Source: Thorsellia kenyensis
GTDB lineage: Bacteria; Pseudomonadota; Gammaproteobacteria; Enterobacterales; Thorselliaceae
Length of the DNA: 64,000 bases
Direction of reading: 5' to 3'
Assembly: GCF_042432445.1 (NCBI RefSeq)
Contig: NZ_JBHLXE010000090.1
Span: forward strand, 3,011 to 67,010
Positions 8,859 through 17,096 of this stretch are shown here, piece by piece. The translations under genes were made by a program, and so were the position numbers. The notes beneath the pieces were generated by a model that made no database searches, had not been told where the DNA came from, and saw only the letters and a list, made by a program, of their open reading frames with translations. The first letter of the stretch is position 1. Every line of letters begins with the position of its first letter.

Positions 8859-10331
8859 ATGTCTAGAACTATCAAAAATTTTCGTCAAAGCTCTAGTTTT
8901 TTTATGGCAACGCTCTGTTCTATTTTATTACTTGCTGTAGCAGGGTTTGTCTTTTATTTTACTCATGTAGTAAACAGTGATGCTTTTTTAGCAGAATCAA
9001 GAGCTGCGATTGATGCAAAAATAGAAAAGTTGATATTGCTAGAGCAGATTGATAAAGAAGCACTCTTTATGATGCTCTCAATGCAAGAAGATAATCCCCA
9101 AGATGATTTTGTTTATGCTCTTTTTTCTGAAAATAAATCACTTTTAAGTGGTGATAAAGACTTTTGGACTCCCTTACTCGCGCAATTAGAAAAAAAACAG
9201 GCCTCATTAACACAATACCAAATTGCTCGAGAAAAAGCAGCAGACTCCTCTTCACAATTTCAACGACTAGAAAGCCTAGCACTTGAAAAAAACTATTTAT
9301 CTAAAGTTGTTCAATTGGATTCGCGTAATTACTTAGTGGTTGCTAGGAATATTGATGAATTTAGAACGGCTAGGTGGTTTGCCATGACTTTTGGCTGGGT
9401 AGTTTTAGTTATAACTCTCGTACTTATTTTATGCTTTTATGTGATAGGGCAATTTGTAGTAAAAAAAGTGAATTCGATTTCCCAAATAGCGAATGAAATT
9501 GTAACGACAGGAAATATCAGTAAGCGAATCGTTCGTGATAGTCATTGGGATGATTTGAGTAAACTAGAAATTGTGCTGAATAAATTGCTTGATGAAATTG
9601 AATCATTAATGCTTGGCATGAAAAAAGTGACTGATGATATTGCTCATGATTTAAGAACACCTCTCACGCGATTAAGAAACTCCTTAGAAACGGTTGAACC
9701 TGCAAATTTGAGAGAAGATCTATTAAGGGAAGCAGATCTTTTACTCGCTATGTTTAATGGCTTACTGCGTATTACTGAAATTGAAAGTGGTAGAAGACGA
9801 TCTGCCTTTGAATGGTTATCATTAGACGAAATTGTCAGTGATGCAGAAGCTTTTTATGCCCCTTTAGCTGATGAAAAAAACATCTCAATTAATTGTATGA
9901 TTAAATCCACTCGATTTTTTGGCGATAGAAATTTATTATTCCAAATGTGTATAAACTTAATTGATAATGCCTTGAAATACACTCCGAATGGCGGGGCTAT
10001 TGATATTACACTATTGGCACGCGATGCTGAAATAGTATTGAAAATAAAAGATACAGGCTGTGGCATAGACACTAAAGAAATAGCACATATATTTAAAAGA
10101 TTATATCGAGTTGAATCAAGTCGCCACAGTCAGGGTAATGGACTGGGTTTATCAATTGTTGAAGCCATTGTTCATCTTCATAATGGCATGATAACAGTAG
10201 AAAACTTAAACCAAACTGACTCAAGAAAAATCAGTAAAGAGCGTCTCAATCAAGTGGAAAAAAACTATCCTCTTGAGCACACTCTTAAAGGCACTTTGTT
10301 TACAGTGAGTTTTCCTTTACCAAACAGTTGA
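8859..10331 (+). CDS. Membrane sensor histidine kinase
   Basis: This 490-residue kinase has two membrane segments (about 16-37 and 174-198) enclosing a periplasmic sensor region of about 135 residues. A HAMP linker follows, then an H-box with His263 in DIAHDLRTPLTRLRNSLE. The ATPase domain shows the N-box (NLIDNALKYTP), G1 (DTGCGI), F-box and G2 (GNGLGLSIV) motifs. It is the partner of the response regulator immediately upstream. The sensor domain shows no motif that reveals its signal. It ends about 540 bp before rpsB. Confidence 0.93.
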   Translation: MSRTIKNFRQSSSFFMATLCSILLLAVAGFVFYFTHVVNSDAFLAESRAAIDAKIEKLILLEQIDKEALFMMLSMQEDNPQDDFVYALFSENKSLLSGDKDFWTPLLAQLEKKQASLTQYQIAREKAADSSSQFQRLESLALEKNYLSKVVQLDSRNYLVVARNIDEFRTARWFAMTFGWVVLVITLVLILCFYVIGQFVVKKVNSISQIANEIVTTGNISKRIVRDSHWDDLSKLEIVLNKLLDEIESLMLGMKKVTDDIAHDLRTPLTRLRNSLETVEPANLREDLLREADLLLAMFNGLLRITEIESGRRRSAFEWLSLDEIVSDAEAFYAPLADEKNISINCMIKSTRFFGDRNLLFQMCINLIDNALKYTPNGGAIDITLLARDAEIVLKIKDTGCGIDTKEIAHIFKRLYRVESSRHSQGNGLGLSIVEAIVHLHNGMITVENLNQTDSRKISKERLNQVEKNYPLEHTLKGTLFTVSFPLPNS

Positions 10332-10603
10332 TACAACTATTATAGTGCGAGTATTTCGACAAATTTTTACGTCAAGACCTGCTGTATTTTATTTGCGATT
10401 CTAGATATTTGGCTATAAAGATAAAACATTTTTACAAATAAGATAACGATTTATAATATTGAGATAATCAGCATTGATGCCCCGCCATTAGTTATAAATT
10501 AAATACCAATTTAGATAACCTGATTAAGTTCTTAGTTATAACTGCCTCAATTAAATATTTTGTTGAAAAAAGGAAAATGCTAGCCTTTTTGTCTGTGATA
10601 TGG
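10332..10603. other. Intergenic region upstream of the rpsB promoter
   Basis: AT-rich sequence between the kinase gene and the rpsB promoter. I see no credible coding frame and no clear terminator. Confidence 0.5.
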
Positions 10604-10616
10604 TATAAATCGCGCC
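10581..10616 (+). promoter_or_regulatory. Probable rpsB promoter with GC-rich discriminator
   Basis: A -10 element TATAAA at 10604-10609 is followed at once by the GC-rich block TCGCGCCGC. Such discriminators are typical of stringently controlled ribosomal promoters. The -35 region at about 10581-10586 (TAGCCT) is weak. It predicts a leader of about 255 nt before rpsB. Confidence 0.6.
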
Positions 10617-10874
10617 GCAAAGTTCTATTAGGTATTTTTTGCTTTATATTTTATTTTTAGCAGTGAATAATACGTACTGATGGCGATAATGCGATAACCG
10701 CTGACGTAATCTTAATATTACGTATGTGTAAATACACACATGCATCGACACAATTACCGGGGTGCTCCGCTGATGGGAAATATAGCAGTTTGCTGCTAAA
10801 TTACACCGTCAATCGAGTCGGTTAATTGGGATGTATGGAGGCAAAACCCCAACTTTATTATATAGAGGTCTATT
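10617..10874 (+). promoter_or_regulatory. Structured rpsB 5' leader, candidate S2 autoregulatory element
   Basis: The leader contains three perfect hairpins: ACGTAAT (10704-10710) with ATTACGT (10717-10723), TGTGT (10725-10729) with ACACA (10734-10738), and TAGCAG (10783-10788) with CTGCTA (10793-10798). A G-rich/C-rich pair near 10829-10850 may add another stem close to the ribosome site. Autoregulation of rpsB-tsf by S2 through a conserved leader is known in gammaproteobacteria. Assignment of this leader to that class is inferred from position and structure. Confidence 0.55.
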
Positions 10875-11600
10875 ATGACAACAGTTTCAATGCGCGATAT
10901 GCTTCAAGCAGGCGTCCACTTTGGTCACCAAACTCGTTACTGGAATCCAAAAATGAAACCTTTCATTTTTGGTTCACGCAACCGTGTTCATATCATCAAT
11001 CTTGAAAAAACAGTTCCTATGTTTAATGCGGCATTAGCTGAATTAAGCAAAATTTCTGCACGTAAAGGAAAAGTTTTATTCGTTGGTACTAAACGTGCTG
11101 CGGGTGAAGCAATCAAAGAAGCTGCGAAAAGCTGTGATCAGTATTATGTAAATCACCGTTGGTTAGGTGGTATGTTAACTAACTGGAAAACAGTACGTCA
11201 ATCAATTGGTTTGTTAAAAGATTTAGAAAAACAATCTCAAGATGGTACTTTTGAAAAGTTAACCAAAAAAGAAGCATTACTTCGTACTCGTGAGCTAGAA
11301 AAATTGGAAAATAGCTTAGGTGGTATCAAAGACATGAATGGTCTTCCTGATGCACTTTTCATCATCGATGCTGAACATGAGCATATTGCTATTAAAGAAG
11401 CAAATAACTTGGGTATTCCTGTTTTTTGCGTAGTTGATACGAACTCTAACCCAGATGGCGTTGATTACATCATTCCTGGTAATGATGATGCTATTCGTGC
11501 AATTACACTTTACCTAACTGCAGCAGCTGATGCTGTTCGTCAAGGTCGTTCACAAGAAGTTGAAATTATTCCTGCTGCTACAGAGAGCGTTGCTGAATAA
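10875..11600 (+). CDS. rpsB: 30S ribosomal protein S2
   Basis: This 241-residue S2 protein binds the back of the 30S subunit and is needed for S1 attachment. Diagnostic segments are MRDMLQAGVHFGHQTRYWNP at the N-terminus, HRWLGGMLTNWKT, and LPDALFIIDAEHEHIAIKEA. The length equals that of other gammaproteobacterial S2 proteins. An AGAGG ribosome site precedes the ATG. A hairpin terminator lies between it and tsf, as expected if part of the transcription stops after rpsB. Confidence 0.99.
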   Translation: MTTVSMRDMLQAGVHFGHQTRYWNPKMKPFIFGSRNRVHIINLEKTVPMFNAALAELSKISARKGKVLFVGTKRAAGEAIKEAAKSCDQYYVNHRWLGGMLTNWKTVRQSIGLLKDLEKQSQDGTFEKLTKKEALLRTRELEKLENSLGGIKDMNGLPDALFIIDAEHEHIAIKEANNLGIPVFCVVDTNSNPDGVDYIIPGNDDAIRAITLYLTAAADAVRQGRSQEVEIIPAATESVAE

Positions 11601-11677
11601 TTATCAAACTGATTGAATTATTAATTTGTTTGATTTTTTGCAAGGCCAAATGATTAAATTCAATTGATTAATACATT

Positions 11678-11703
11678 AAAAGGCCTTATATAGGCCTTTT
11701 TTA
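11678..11703 (+). terminator. Hairpin terminator or attenuator between rpsB and tsf
   Basis: A 9-bp perfect stem AAAAGGCCT / AGGCCTTTT with a five-base loop is followed by more T residues. The position suits partial termination that lowers tsf relative to rpsB. Confidence 0.85.
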
Positions 11704-11754
11704 TTTAAATTTTTGTTATTCAAAATAACCAACCTATTCTAAGAGGATTTAAAT

Positions 11755-12612
11755 ATGGCAGATATTACTGCGGCACTCGTAAAAGAACTGCGTGAACGTA
11801 CCGGTGCAGGTATGATGGAATGTAAAAAAGCACTAGTTGAAAGTAATGGTGATATTGAATTAGCGATTGATAATATGCGTAAGTCAGGTCAAGCAAAAGC
11901 AGCTAAAAAGTCTGGACGTGTTGCAGCTGAAGGCATCATTTTAGCTAAAGTTGCTGATTGCGGTACTTATGGTGTTTTAGTTGAACTTAACTGTGAAACT
12001 GACTTCGTTGCAAAAGATTCAGGTTTCGTCGCTTTTGGTAACGAAGTCGTAGATGCGGTACTTGCTGGTAAGATGTCAGACATTGCAGCAGTTCAAGCAA
12101 AATTCGAAGATCAACGTACTGCACTAGTGGCTAAGATTGGTGAAAATATCACTATCCGCCGAACTTCTGTTGTGGAAGGTGAAAAATTAGGTTCTTATTT
12201 ACATGGCGCGCGTATTGGTGTTATCGTTGCAGCAAAAGGTGCTGATGAAGAAACAATTAAGCACGTTGCTATGCATATTGCAGCAAGCAAGCCTGATTAT
12301 GTCAAACCAGAAGATGTCCCAGCTGACGTTGTAAACCGTGAGCATCAAATTCAATTAGACATTGCAATGCAATCAGGTAAACCTCGTGATATCGCTGAAA
12401 AAATGGTTGAAGGCCGTATGCGTAAATTTACAGGTGAAGTTTCTTTAACAGGTCAGCCATTTGTTATGTCTCCAGACAAAACAGTTGGTCAAATGCTGCA
12501 AGAAAAAGGCGCTGATGTCTCTAACTTCGTACGTTTTGAAGTCGGCGAAGGTATTGAGAAAGTTGAAACTGACTTTGCAGCTGAAGTTGCTGCAATGAGT
12601 AAAGGTGTTTAA
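11755..12612 (+). CDS. tsf: Elongation factor Ts
   Basis: This 285-residue guanine nucleotide exchange factor recharges EF-Tu with GTP. The N-terminal UBA-like domain carries RERTGAGMMECKKAL, and the core has ELNCETDFVAKD, the conserved segment that contacts EF-Tu. Length and order behind rpsB match other gammaproteobacteria. AGAGGA lies seven bases before the ATG. Confidence 0.99.
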   Translation: MADITAALVKELRERTGAGMMECKKALVESNGDIELAIDNMRKSGQAKAAKKSGRVAAEGIILAKVADCGTYGVLVELNCETDFVAKDSGFVAFGNEVVDAVLAGKMSDIAAVQAKFEDQRTALVAKIGENITIRRTSVVEGEKLGSYLHGARIGVIVAAKGADEETIKHVAMHIAASKPDYVKPEDVPADVVNREHQIQLDIAMQSGKPRDIAEKMVEGRMRKFTGEVSLTGQPFVMSPDKTVGQMLQEKGADVSNFVRFEVGEGIEKVETDFAAEVAAMSKGV

Positions 12613-12646
12613 TTTTAGCTTTTAGTTTAATTTAGATCTATTTTTT

Positions 12647-12683
12647 AGGGGTGTTATTGCACTGACATTAACACCTCTTTTAT
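12647..12683 (+). terminator. Terminator after tsf
   Basis: The arms AGGGGTGTTA (12647-12656) and TAACACCTCT (12669-12678) pair over ten bases with one G-T wobble, followed by TTTTATTT. It separates rpsB-tsf from pyrH. Confidence 0.8.
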
Positions 12684-12788
12684 TTATTATCAGCTTAGTA
12701 TTTATCATTGTGTTGTGTGTTGATTTTTTCGCAGTCAATGATAAGTATTAATTGTTATATAGTTAAAAACATTAAAAAGAGGCCTAGC

Positions 12789-13517
12789 ATGACAAATCAA
12801 CCTTCCCCCCTTTATCACCGAATTCTTTTAAAATTGAGTGGAGAAGCCTTGCAGGGAAGCGAAGGCTTTGGAATCGATCCTGCAATTTTAGATAGAATGG
12901 CTCGAGAAATTAAAGAGTTATTAGATTTAGGTGTTCAGGTCGGTGTTGTTATTGGTGGAGGAAATCTTTTTCGTGGTGCAGGGTTGGCTAAAGCAGGTAT
13001 GAATCGAGTGGTAGGAGATCATATGGGAATGTTAGCGACTGTTATGAATGGTCTTGCAATGCGTGATGCTTTGCATAGAGCGAATATTAATGCTAAGTTA
13101 ATGTCAGCAATCTCTCTTACAGGAGTCTGCGAAGATTACAACTGGGCTGATGCGATTGGATTTTTAAAAGAGAGAAAGGTGGTTATTTTCTCTGCAGGTA
13201 CAGGCAATCCTTTTTTTACTACTGACTCTGCTGCGTGTCTTAGAGGAATTGAAATAGAAGCAGATGTTGTTTTAAAAGCGACTAAAGTTGATGGGGTTTA
13301 TGACGCTGATCCTGAAAAAAATCCTAACGCGAAGATGTTCAGCCATCTGACTTATCAAGAAGTTTTAGAAAAAGAGTTAAAAGTGATGGATCTTGCTGCG
13401 TTTACGCTAGCAAGAGATCATAAAATGCCGATAAGAGTTTTTAATATGAATAAACCAGGCGCTTTACGTAATGCCATTTTAAGTGAATCAGAAGGTACCT
13501 TAATCAATGAATTTTAA
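12789..13517 (+). CDS. pyrH: Uridylate kinase
   Basis: This 242-residue UMP kinase phosphorylates UMP to UDP in pyrimidine synthesis. Amino acid kinase family motifs are ILLKLSGEALQG, GVVIGGGNLFRGAG, DHMGMLATVMN and GTGNPFFTTDSAA. The start at 12789 (ATG, TNQPSP) is preferred over an open extension to 12708, because AAGAGG lies six bases upstream and the length then equals the family norm. It is followed by frr, the usual order. Confidence 0.98.
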   Translation: MTNQPSPLYHRILLKLSGEALQGSEGFGIDPAILDRMAREIKELLDLGVQVGVVIGGGNLFRGAGLAKAGMNRVVGDHMGMLATVMNGLAMRDALHRANINAKLMSAISLTGVCEDYNWADAIGFLKERKVVIFSAGTGNPFFTTDSAACLRGIEIEADVVLKATKVDGVYDADPEKNPNAKMFSHLTYQEVLEKELKVMDLAAFTLARDHKMPIRVFNMNKPGALRNAILSESEGTLINEF

Positions 13518-13572
13518 GGTGCCATGTAAAACAATACATTTGAAATTTTATCAATAAAATTAGGAAAAAATT

Positions 13573-14136
13573 ATGCAAACAATTAAAGACATCACGAAAG
13601 ATGCAGACAGCAGAATGGAAAAATGCTTAGAAGCATTTAAAAATAATATTTCAAAAATTCGTACTGGCCGTGCAAGTCCAAGTATCCTTGATGGTATTCA
13701 TGTTGATTATTATGGTTCCTCAACACCACTACGTCAACTAGCCAGCATCACTGCAGAAGATGCAAGAACGCTTGTCATTAATGTATTTGACAGAACTGTA
13801 GGCCCTTTAGTGGAGAAAGCAATTATTAACTCAGATTTGGGATTAAATCCTTCTTCTGCTGGGACATCAATTAGAGTTCCGTTACCGCCTCTTACAGAAG
13901 AACGTCGTAAAGATTTAATCAAAATTGTTAAAGCAGAAGCAGAGCAAGGAAGGGTTTCGGTAAGAAATGTTCGCCGTGATGCTAATGATAAATTAAAAGC
14001 ACTTTTAAAAGACAAAGAAATCAGTGAAGATGACGAGCGTCGTGCACAAGATGAAATTCAAAAAATGACTGATGCAGTCATTAAAAAAGTAGATGTAGCA
14101 CTGGCTGAAAAAGAAACTGAACTAATGAGCTTCTAA
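13573..14136 (+). CDS. frr: Ribosome recycling factor
   Basis: This 187-residue protein releases ribosomes from mRNA after termination together with EF-G. The segments KIRTGRASPSILD, VEKAIINSDLGLNPSSAGT and LPPLTEERRKDLIK are diagnostic. The coiled three-helix domain fills both termini. AGGAAA lies before the ATG. It sits between pyrH and dxr as in Escherichia coli. Confidence 0.99.
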   Translation: MQTIKDITKDADSRMEKCLEAFKNNISKIRTGRASPSILDGIHVDYYGSSTPLRQLASITAEDARTLVINVFDRTVGPLVEKAIINSDLGLNPSSAGTSIRVPLPPLTEERRKDLIKIVKAEAEQGRVSVRNVRRDANDKLKALLKDKEISEDDERRAQDEIQKMTDAVIKKVDVALAEKETELMSF

Positions 14137-14161
14137 AATAGGTCTGATTGAGGCTTAACTC

Positions 14162-14192
14162 TCATGGGGAAAAGATTGCCCCCATGCATTTT
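14162..14192 (+). terminator. Possible weak terminator between frr and dxr
   Basis: CATGGGG (14163-14169) pairs with CCCCATG (14180-14186), followed by a short CATTTTA. The T-tract is weak, so read-through into dxr is likely. Confidence 0.4.
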
Positions 14193-14222
14193 ACAATCTT
14201 TGTAGTTTAGCGAGTTTTTGGC

Positions 14223-15443
14223 ATGAAACAATATATCGCCATTTTAGGTTCAACTGGCTCTATTGGGGAAACAACCCTTAGAGTGATAGATGCTCATCAG
14301 GACAAATATGAGGTGTTTGCATTAATTGCAGGGATCAATGTTGCTTTGATGTTTGAACAGGCACTGAAATACAAACCTGCCTATATTGTCATGGCAAATC
14401 AACAGGCATCTGACGAGTTAAAAAAGCGATTTATTGTGCACTTTAAAGATCGTCCAAAGGAATTCTCCTGTGAGATTTATCATGGAGAAGAAGCCATGTG
14501 CCAAGTCGTTGCAATGGGAGAAATAGATCAAGTAGTTGCAGCGATAGTCGGTGGAGCTGGCCTCATTCCTACCCTTGCGGCTGTGAAAGCTGGTAAACGT
14601 ATTTTGCTTGCTAATAAAGAATCTCTTGTGATGGCAGGTGATTTTTTTATGCAAGCAGTCAAAGAGAACAAGGCAACTATATTGCCAATAGATTCAGAGC
14701 ATAACGCCATTTATCAATCTTTACCTGAAGCATTACAACAGCCATTAGGACAAAAAGCCCTTCGAGATGCAGGCATAAAATCTTTGATATTGACTGGTTC
14801 GGGAGGCCCTTTTTTAAAACGTAATTTGTCCACTTTTTCCGACATTACAGTAGCAGAAGCAATTGCTCACCCAAGATGGAGTATGGGAAGTAAAATTTCT
14901 GTTGACTCTGCTACTATGATGAACAAAGGATTAGAATTTATTGAAGCAAGGTGGTTATTTAATGCCAGTGCAGAAGAAATCGAAATTGTTCTGCATCCTG
15001 AATCCATAATTCATTCTATGGTTAGATATCTTGATGGCAGTGTGATTGCTCAAATGGGGAATGCTGATATGGCCATTCCAATCAGTCATGCGTTAAATTA
15101 TCCAGTAAGACGTCATTCACCTGCTAATGGCATCGATTTTTTTCAGCAAGGTACACTGACCTTCATCGAACCAGATCCTAAAAGGTACCCATGTTTATTT
15201 TTAGCTAAAGAGGCTTCTAATAGCGGGCAAGTGGCAACAACGATTTTGAATGCTGCTAATGAAATGATTGTTGATGCTTTTTTGCATCAACGAGTCTCTT
15301 TTAATCAAATCTATGAATTAAATCTCCATGCACTAGAAACAATGAGTTTTCAGAATCCTTCTAATGTTGAAGATCTGATCCTAATAGATACAATAGCTAG
15401 GATTAAAACCACAGAGATTATCAATAAAAAGGCCTTAGTTTAA
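14223..15443 (+). CDS. dxr: 1-deoxy-D-xylulose 5-phosphate reductoisomerase
   Basis: This 406-residue enzyme converts DXP to 2-C-methylerythritol 4-phosphate with NADPH, the committed step of the non-mevalonate isoprenoid pathway. The NADPH site ILGSTGSIGETTLRVID, LLANKESLVMAGD, the metal and substrate segment LPIDSEHNAIYQSL and SVDSATMMNKGLEFIEA are all present. It ends two bases before uppS, and the two share a pathway that feeds undecaprenyl phosphate. Confidence 0.98.
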   Translation: MKQYIAILGSTGSIGETTLRVIDAHQDKYEVFALIAGINVALMFEQALKYKPAYIVMANQQASDELKKRFIVHFKDRPKEFSCEIYHGEEAMCQVVAMGEIDQVVAAIVGGAGLIPTLAAVKAGKRILLANKESLVMAGDFFMQAVKENKATILPIDSEHNAIYQSLPEALQQPLGQKALRDAGIKSLILTGSGGPFLKRNLSTFSDITVAEAIAHPRWSMGSKISVDSATMMNKGLEFIEARWLFNASAEEIEIVLHPESIIHSMVRYLDGSVIAQMGNADMAIPISHALNYPVRRHSPANGIDFFQQGTLTFIEPDPKRYPCLFLAKEASNSGQVATTILNAANEMIVDAFLHQRVSFNQIYELNLHALETMSFQNPSNVEDLILIDTIARIKTTEIINKKALV

Positions 15444-15445
15444 TC

Positions 15446-16153
15446 ATGGAAAATCTAAATATCCCGGAGCATGTTGCCATTATTATGGATGGCAATGGGC
15501 GCTGGGCCAAATTACGTGGTAAAATGCGCATTACAGGTCATAGGGCTGGAGCGAATGCAGTAAGATCTACAGTGCGTGCAGCGATAAAAAATAATATAAA
15601 AATGCTGACACTGTATGCATTTAGCAGTGAGAATTGGAAAAGACCTAGTGCTGAGGTTAAGGCTTTGATGGAGTTGTTTTTGCGTTCATTAAAAAATGAA
15701 GTGCCTAAATTACACGAAAATAACATTAAGCTAAAAATTATTGGGGATGTGAGTGCTTTTAGTGATCGTTTACAAAGCGAAATAAAAATAGCAGAAAGTT
15801 TAACAGAAGATAATGATGGTTTAATTTTAAATATTGCTGCTAATTATGGAGGACGCTGGGATATTACTCATGCACTAAAAAATATTACGGATAAGCTTAA
15901 AAGTGGTGAACTTGATGTTAATACCATAACTGAGAAATTAATTGACAATGAAATTCAACAGCATTCTGTCCCTGATGTTGATTTATTAATAAGGACAGGT
16001 GGGGAATTTCGTGTAAGTAATTTTCTGCTATGGCAAATTATTTATGCTGAACTTTATTTTACAGACATCTATTGGCCTGATTTTAACGAAGAAGCATTCA
16101 ATGAGGCAATTAAAACTTTTAGCCAGCGGGTCAGACGATTTGGTGGCATTTAA
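15446..16153 (+). CDS. uppS: Undecaprenyl diphosphate synthase
   Basis: This 235-residue cis-prenyltransferase makes the C55 lipid carrier used for peptidoglycan, O-antigen and ECA assembly. The catalytic VAIIMDGNGRWAK motif is near residues 11-23, HRAGANAVR follows, and the C-terminal DLLIRTGGEFRVSNFLLWQ and WPDF segments are conserved. It is coupled to dxr with a two-base gap. The position upstream of ECA genes in the same gene string is fitting because WecF and WecG use this carrier. Confidence 0.98.
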   Translation: MENLNIPEHVAIIMDGNGRWAKLRGKMRITGHRAGANAVRSTVRAAIKNNIKMLTLYAFSSENWKRPSAEVKALMELFLRSLKNEVPKLHENNIKLKIIGDVSAFSDRLQSEIKIAESLTEDNDGLILNIAANYGGRWDITHALKNITDKLKSGELDVNTITEKLIDNEIQQHSVPDVDLLIRTGGEFRVSNFLLWQIIYAELYFTDIYWPDFNEEAFNEAIKTFSQRVRRFGGI

Positions 16154-16198
16154 AGATTTAGCTTGAGTGTTATCTTCAAATGCTTATAAGGAGCTTAA

Positions 16199-17032
16199 GT
16201 GTTTAAACAACGATTAATATCATCATTAATTTTAATACCTATTGCAATTTTGTCACTTTTTTATTTTAAAGAGATTTGGTTTACTGCTATGTTAGCCATG
16301 ATTGGAGGATTGGCTGTGTGGGAATGGTCAAGAATGATGAAACTTGATGATCCTAGATTGAGAATATTTCTGGGTGGACTATTTACAGCAAGTGTTATTC
16401 TGATTGCTGTTGTACTTAATCCTACTCAAAAGGCACTTGTCAATCATATGATATTGAGTATTTCTGTTGGATGGTGGATAGCTGCGATTGGCTTAGTTTT
16501 AACCTATCCAAAATCTTCAATGGTATGGGAACACGGCTATTTATTAAAAGTCCTATTTATATTTTTTATCCTATTACCTTTTATCGTTGCTATGGTTGAA
16601 TTGCGAGATAAAAGTCCATGGTGGGTTTTGTATGTTTTAGTGTTGGTTTGGACAAGTGACACTGGGGCATACCTTGTAGGAAAAAAATGGGGTAAACATA
16701 AAATGGCACCGAAGGTTTCACCAGGTAAAACATGGCAAGGATTTGCTGGCGCCATCGTTCTGTCGTCTTTATTGCCTATTTCAGTGAGTGTTTTATACCC
16801 TCAATTTATTGAAATTAAACCTATTATCTTTGTGTTGATCTCCTTAATTACGGTGATAGTGTCAGTCTTTGGTGATTTAGCTGAAAGTATGTTTAAACGT
16901 AATGGTGGGATTAAGGACAGTAGCAATCTTATTCCAGGTCATGGGGGAGTGCTAGATAGAATTGATAGCCTTACTGCAGCAGTTCCAATTTTCTTTGTGT
17001 TGTTTCAATATATCCATAATCTAGCAGCTTAA
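16199..17032 (+). CDS. cdsA: Phosphatidate cytidylyltransferase (CDP-diacylglycerol synthase)
   Basis: This 277-residue integral membrane enzyme uses CTP and phosphatidic acid to make CDP-diacylglycerol, the precursor of phosphatidylethanolamine and phosphatidylglycerol. About eight hydrophobic segments are visible. The C-terminal signature runs through SVFGDLAESMFKRNGGIKD and PGHGGVLDRIDSL. The start is GTG at 16199 with AAGGAG five bases before it. Confidence 0.97.
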   Translation: MFKQRLISSLILIPIAILSLFYFKEIWFTAMLAMIGGLAVWEWSRMMKLDDPRLRIFLGGLFTASVILIAVVLNPTQKALVNHMILSISVGWWIAAIGLVLTYPKSSMVWEHGYLLKVLFIFFILLPFIVAMVELRDKSPWWVLYVLVLVWTSDTGAYLVGKKWGKHKMAPKVSPGKTWQGFAGAIVLSSLLPISVSVLYPQFIEIKPIIFVLISLITVIVSVFGDLAESMFKRNGGIKDSSNLIPGHGGVLDRIDSLTAAVPIFFVLFQYIHNLAA

Positions 17033-17096
17033 AACTCGTTAGATAAAAACATTTGAAAGCATAAAAATTATAATTATTAAGTCACAATAGGAAAAT

